A stretch of 64,000 bases of DNA. Source: Bradyrhizobium nanningense. Its GTDB lineage: Bacteria; Pseudomonadota; Alphaproteobacteria; Rhizobiales; Xanthobacteraceae. The stretch spans positions 1 through 64,000 of the forward strand of contig NZ_LBJC01000081.1 in the NCBI RefSeq assembly GCF_004114535.1. The letters are read 5' to 3'. Positions 60,723 through 64,000 of this stretch are shown here, piece after piece. Numbering within the stretch: position 1 is the first letter of the stretch; the number at the start of each line of letters is the position of its first letter. The position numbers and the translations under genes were made by a program. The notes beneath the pieces were generated by a model. The model saw only the letters and a program-made list of their open reading frames with translations. It did not search any database and had not been told where the DNA came from.

Positions 60723-61091
60723 TTACTTCTTCTTGCCGGCGATGGCCTTCGCCGGACCCTTGCGCGTGCGCGCATTGGTGTGGGTGCGCTGGCCGCGCAC
60801 CGGCAGACCGCGACGATGACGCAGGCCGCGATAGCAGCCGAGGTCCATCAGACGCTTGATGTTGATGCCGACCTCGCGGCGCAGGTCGCCCTCGACGAGA
60901 TAGTCGCGGTCGATCACTTCGCGGATCTGGAGCACTTCAGCGTCGCTGAGCTGATTGACGCGACGATCCACGGGGATCTTCACCTTCTCCAGGATCTCAC
61001 CGGCGATCTTCTGACCGATGCCATGGATGTACTGGAGCGCGATCAGCACGCGCTTGTTGGTGGGAATGTTCACGCCGGCAATACGGGCCAC
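60723..61091 (-). CDS. rpsM: 30S ribosomal protein S13
   Basis: 122 residues. MARIAGVNIPTNKRVLIALQYIHGIGQKIAGEIL and the C-terminal RHRRGLPVRGQRTHTNARTRKGPAK are diagnostic. It contacts the A- and P-site tRNAs and the 50S bridge B1. Confidence 0.98.
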   Translation of the reverse strand: MARIAGVNIPTNKRVLIALQYIHGIGQKIAGEILEKVKIPVDRRVNQLSDAEVLQIREVIDRDYLVEGDLRREVGINIKRLMDLGCYRGLRHRRGLPVRGQRTHTNARTRKGPAKAIAGKKK

Positions 61092-61276
61092 GGCCTTCTC
61101 TCCTGTTGCCGACCCTCGTCAGGATCGGGCTTTAAGTGCTTGTGTTCTCGGGCAGGTGTTCACAAACGCGAACACGACGCCCTCCCCCGGTCTTCCTGGG
61201 GCCCGGCATCGTCTGAAACTATCCGACTTGGATGCGGGGCTTATTAGGGGATTCCGGGGGCTTTCGTCAACCGCTG

Positions 61277-62152
61277 CTAGCGCTTGGCTCGCTTTTTCGT
61301 GACCTTTTTTGCAGCCTTCTTGGCAGTCTTTTTGACGGCGCTCTTCGCTGCTTTCTTGCTGGTCTTTTTGGCGGCTTTCTTGACGGCTTTCTTGGCCGTC
61401 TTTGGGCCCTTCACCGCCTTGGCGGCCTTTTTAGCCGATTTGGCGGGCTTTTTAGCCGTTTTCGCCAGCTTTTTGGCTGCCTCTGGGGTCGCCGCCTTGG
61501 CCGCCCGCGCCTTTTTGGCCGGCGCCGCCTTGGCTGCGCTCTTGGCACGGGTCGTGGCCTCGGCCGCCCCCAGCGCCTGGAGTTGGCGATCGATGGCGCG
61601 GGTAACCTCGTCGATGGCCATCATACCGTCGATGGTCGAGAGCTTCCGCCGCTCGGAATAGTAGTGAATCAGCGGTTCCGTCTGGCTGCGGTAGCTGGCG
61701 AGTCGCTTGGTCAGGACCTCCGGCGTGTCGTCGAGCCGGACCTCCTCCCCGCGCTCCCGCATCTGGGCGACGCGGGTCTCGACACGGTGCAGAAGCGCGC
61801 TCTCGTTGACGCGGAGCTCGATCACGGCGTCGAGCTTGAGGCGCTTGGCCTTGAGCAGTTCGTCCAGCGCTTCGGCCTGCGGTACGGTGCGCGGGAAGCC
61901 GTCGAGGATGAAGCCATTCTGGGCGTCCGGCTGGTCGATGCGATCGGAGATGATTCCGACCACGACCTCGTCGGGCACGAGGCTGCCGCTGGCCATGATC
62001 TCCTTGGCCTTGAGTCCGACCGGCGTTCCGGCCGCAACCGCAGCGCGCAGCATCTCGCCGGTCGAGAGCTGGACGATGCCATAGCGCTGCACCAAGAGCT
62101 GCGCCTGCGTCCCCTTGCCCGACCCCGGCGGTCCCAGAAGTATAATTCTCAT
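61277..62152 (-). CDS. adk: Adenylate kinase with a lysine/alanine-rich C-terminal tail
   Basis: 291 residues, against about 190-215 in most bacteria. The first ~194 residues are a complete kinase: P-loop GPPGSGKGT (7-15), DGFPRT (84-89), and a short LID region without zinc cysteines. It interconverts ATP + AMP and 2 ADP. From about residue 195 the tail is almost only Lys, Ala and some Thr/Ser/Pro (AKKxxKK), like the H1-like protein at 7471. A start at 62152 is chosen: a G run lies 9 bases upstream; ATG at 62158 is an alternative. The tail reads cleanly in frame to the stop, so it is part of the gene. It lies in the secY-rpsM interval as usual for the operon. Confidence 0.95.
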   Translation of the reverse strand: MRIILLGPPGSGKGTQAQLLVQRYGIVQLSTGEMLRAAVAAGTPVGLKAKEIMASGSLVPDEVVVGIISDRIDQPDAQNGFILDGFPRTVPQAEALDELLKAKRLKLDAVIELRVNESALLHRVETRVAQMRERGEEVRLDDTPEVLTKRLASYRSQTEPLIHYYSERRKLSTIDGMMAIDEVTRAIDRQLQALGAAEATTRAKSAAKAAPAKKARAAKAATPEAAKKLAKTAKKPAKSAKKAAKAVKGPKTAKKAVKKAAKKTSKKAAKSAVKKTAKKAAKKVTKKRAKR

Positions 62153-62363
62153 CGACATACGCCCCCCGGATTGGTGAGCGATATGTCGCGCACCTGTGTT
62201 TGAAGATCGAAAACAGTGCAAACCATAATCGGCGCCGCACCGCTACCCATATCATAGGAGAGCAGATGGGTGGACGCCAAGAAGAGCCTTGAAATCAGTG
62301 ATTGCGCTGCAGTTAGAGCAGCTCTGCCGAAGCGACCGAACGCTTGGCTGGTCGCCTCCGGGG

Positions 62364-62410
62364 CGCCGCGCGTTGCCCGCGCGGCGAATCGGCGGCGCGG
62401 TCGCGCCGCC
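62364..62410. other. Two GC-rich hairpins between secY and adk
   Basis: CGCCGCGCG/CGCGCGGCG (62364-62386) and GGCGGCGCG/CGCGCCGCC (62391-62410) are perfect 9-bp stems. The secY-adk gap is 275 bases, large for this operon. No T run follows on the minus strand, so they are not standard terminators; pausing or processing is possible. Confidence 0.5.
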
Positions 62411-62427
62411 TCGAGAGCACGCCGCCT

Positions 62428-63759
62428 CTAGCGACGGCGGCCGCGCAGCTTCGACTTGCGGATCAGGCCTTCATACTGGTGCGCCAGCAGATAGCCCTGC
62501 ACCTGTGCCACCGTATCCATGGTGACGCTGACGACGATCAGCAGCGAGGTGCCGCCGAAGTAGAACGGCACCGAGGCGTAGGAGATCAGGATCTCCGGGA
62601 TCAAGCAGACGATCGCCAGATAAATCGCGCCGAGCACGGTGATGCGCGACAGCACGTAGTCGATATATTCCGCGGTGCGCTCGCCGGGACGGATGCCCGG
62701 AATGAAGCCGCCGTGCTTCTTCAAATTGTCCGCGGTCTCGGTCGGGTTGAACACGATCGCGGTGTAGAAGAAGGCGAAGAACACGATCAGCGCCAGATAC
62801 ATGATCAGGAACAGCGGACGGCCGTGGCCGAGCTGGGTGGTGATCCACTGGAACCACTCCGGCCCGCTGCCCGCGTTGAAATTCGCGACCGTCGTCGGCA
62901 GCAGCAGCAGCGAGGACGCGAAGATCGGCGGGATCACGCCGGAGGTGTTGAGCTTGAGCGGCAGATGCGAGGACTGGCCCTCGAACATCTTGTTGCCGAC
63001 CTGGCGCTTCGGATACTGAATCAGGAGGCGACGCTGCGCGCGCTCCATGAACACGATGAAGGCGATCACGGCGACGGCCATGACGATGACGACCAGAATC
63101 AGGCCGGTCGACATCGCGCCCTGACGGCCGAGCTCGAGCATGTTGGCGAGCGCGGCGGGCAGCTCGGCGACGATGCCGGCGAGAATGATCAGCGAGATGC
63201 CGTTGCCGATGCCGCGCGAGGTGATCTGCTCGCCCAGCCACATCAGGAACATAGTGCCGCCGGTCAGCGTGATCGCGGTGGACAGGCGGAAGAACATGCC
63301 GGGATCGCTGACGACGTTGCCGGCGCCTTCGAGGCCCACCGCGATGCCGTAGGACTGGAACGCGGCCAGGATCACGGTGAGATAGCGGGTGTACTGGTTC
63401 AGCAGCTTGCGGCCGGACTCGCCCTCCTTCTTCAGCGCCTCGAGTTGCGGCGAGACGGTGGTGAGGAGCTGGATGATGATCGAGGCCGAGATATACGGCA
63501 TGATGTTCAGCGCGAAGATCGCCATGCGGTGGATGCCGCCGCCGGCGAACATGTTGAACATGCCGAGGATGCCACCCGCCTGGGAGCGGAACACCTGCTC
63601 CCAGATATTGGGATCGATGCCGGGAAGCGGGATATAGGTCCCGAGCCGATAAACAAGCAGCGCACCCAGGGTGAACCAGATGCGCTTCTTCAGTTCGTCC
63701 GCCTTGGCAAACGCACCGAAATTGAGATTGGCTGCCAGTTGTTCCGCTGCAGAGGCCAT
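62428..63759 (-). CDS. secY: Protein translocase subunit SecY
   Basis: 443 residues with ten TM segments, the normal length. The plug region GTYIPLPGIDPNIWEQVF and the conserved ITSRGIGNGISLIILAGIVAELP are present. It forms the channel for Sec-dependent export with SecE and SecG. Follows rplO in the usual order. Confidence 0.98.
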   Translation of the reverse strand: MASAAEQLAANLNFGAFAKADELKKRIWFTLGALLVYRLGTYIPLPGIDPNIWEQVFRSQAGGILGMFNMFAGGGIHRMAIFALNIMPYISASIIIQLLTTVSPQLEALKKEGESGRKLLNQYTRYLTVILAAFQSYGIAVGLEGAGNVVSDPGMFFRLSTAITLTGGTMFLMWLGEQITSRGIGNGISLIILAGIVAELPAALANMLELGRQGAMSTGLILVVIVMAVAVIAFIVFMERAQRRLLIQYPKRQVGNKMFEGQSSHLPLKLNTSGVIPPIFASSLLLLPTTVANFNAGSGPEWFQWITTQLGHGRPLFLIMYLALIVFFAFFYTAIVFNPTETADNLKKHGGFIPGIRPGERTAEYIDYVLSRITVLGAIYLAIVCLIPEILISYASVPFYFGGTSLLIVVSVTMDTVAQVQGYLLAHQYEGLIRKSKLRGRRR

Positions 63760-63878
63760 CTTGGACTTTCTCCCGCCGCCTATCGCGCCGTCATGCCCGC
63801 GGCCGGGCTACATTATACCGGACACCGGACATTATCTGGGGCTCGGCTTCGATAAGTCCATCGTCCCACATGCGTAAA

Positions 63879-63897
63879 GGCCCGCGAGCCGCGGGCC
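63879..63897. other. Hairpin between rplO and secY
   Basis: GGCCCGC/GCGGGCC around five bases; on the minus strand it is followed by TTTACG. It lies 13 bases after the rplO stop and could lower transcript flow into secY or protect the upstream mRNA. Function inferred only. Confidence 0.45.
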
Positions 63898-63910
63898 GAT
63901 GACGCAGTTG

Positions 63911-64000
63911 TTACGCCGCCTCGCCCTCTTCCTTGGCAGGGGCGAGGATCTTCACCGAGCCGCCGGCCTTCTCGACCGCTTCAATCGCGGTCTTGCTGGC
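63911..64000 (-). CDS. rplO: 50S ribosomal protein L15, C-terminal end (partial)
   Basis: The visible 29 residues read ASKTAIEAVEKAGGSVKIL followed by APAKEEGEAA and a TAA at 63911-63913. The TAIEAVEKAGGSVKI segment is the conserved end of L15; the short acidic tail is typical of Rhizobiales. The gene continues off the right edge. Its position upstream of secY on the same strand is canonical. Confidence 0.93.
   Translation of the reverse strand, partial: ASKTAIEAVEKAGGSVKILAPAKEEGEAA

Overview
The window looks like chromosome of an alphaproteobacterium of the Bradyrhizobium type. The sequence is GC-rich. The order rplO-secY-adk-rpsM-rpsK-rpoA-rplQ is the alphaproteobacterial spc/alpha arrangement. 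An ATP12 chaperone is present, and the gaps carry several families of long palindromic repeats of the kind I associate with Bradyrhizobium. I see no rRNA, CRISPR array or complete insertion sequence. There is one tRNA (Arg, anticodon TCG).

Region by region. 1-91 is the right end of an IS3-family element abutting an intergenic palindrome. 0.4-19.7 kb is a mosaic of single-gene units: a secreted phosphodiesterase, a 1-Cys peroxiredoxin, a chemoreceptor divergent from a photolyase, a histone H1-like protein, small secreted proteins, an AraC regulator, the tRNA, a GrlR-family protein, a two-PAS histidine kinase and a frameshifted EamA transporter. 19.8-25.3 kb is one minus-strand run (thiolase-like enzyme, DUF35 Zn-ribbon partner, MaoC hydratase, MFE-2-like dehydrogenase, dihydrodipicolinate-synthase-like enzyme, Nudix hydrolase) that reads as an acyl-CoA degradation module. 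27.3-30.8 kb is a single-chain indolepyruvate:ferredoxin oxidoreductase. 31-44.7 kb holds a triheme cytochrome c, a TRIC-type channel, small ferredoxin-fold proteins, a GST, an acyl-CoA carboxylase beta subunit, a dienelactone-hydrolase-like protein and a class D beta-lactamase. 44.7-46.6 kb is a FliK-like / FlhB-C-domain-like pair away from other flagellar genes.

46.6-53.1 kb is a tight minus-strand block. An HtrA protease, rarA, a toxin-antitoxin remnant and a RluA pseudouridine synthase follow one another with 1-4 bp overlaps or a 33 bp gap, and the ATP12 gene lies further on. The remnant is degraded in two independent ways: the RelE/HigB-type toxin carries a one-base frameshift, and a second HigA-type antitoxin has lost its DNA-binding helices by an in-frame deletion. 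53.2-58.5 kb contains a HxlR regulator divergent from a quinone-oxidoreductase-like gene, a ClC transporter, a DUF1330/SDR pair and a Bug-type binding protein. 58.5-64 kb is the ribosomal/RNA polymerase operon, in which adenylate kinase carries a tail of about 97 residues rich in lysine and alanine, like the free H1-like protein at 7.5 kb.

I did not find a clearly new multi-gene defence or biosynthetic system. The best leads are the decaying toxin-antitoxin genes coupled to rluA, the adenylate kinase with a histone-like tail, the split peroxisome-like beta-oxidation cluster, and the repeat family whose ends supply stop codons. Three genes are interrupted (EamA transporter, a short DUF4286-like gene, the toxin). 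Each lesion is a single base and should be confirmed against reads before being called real.
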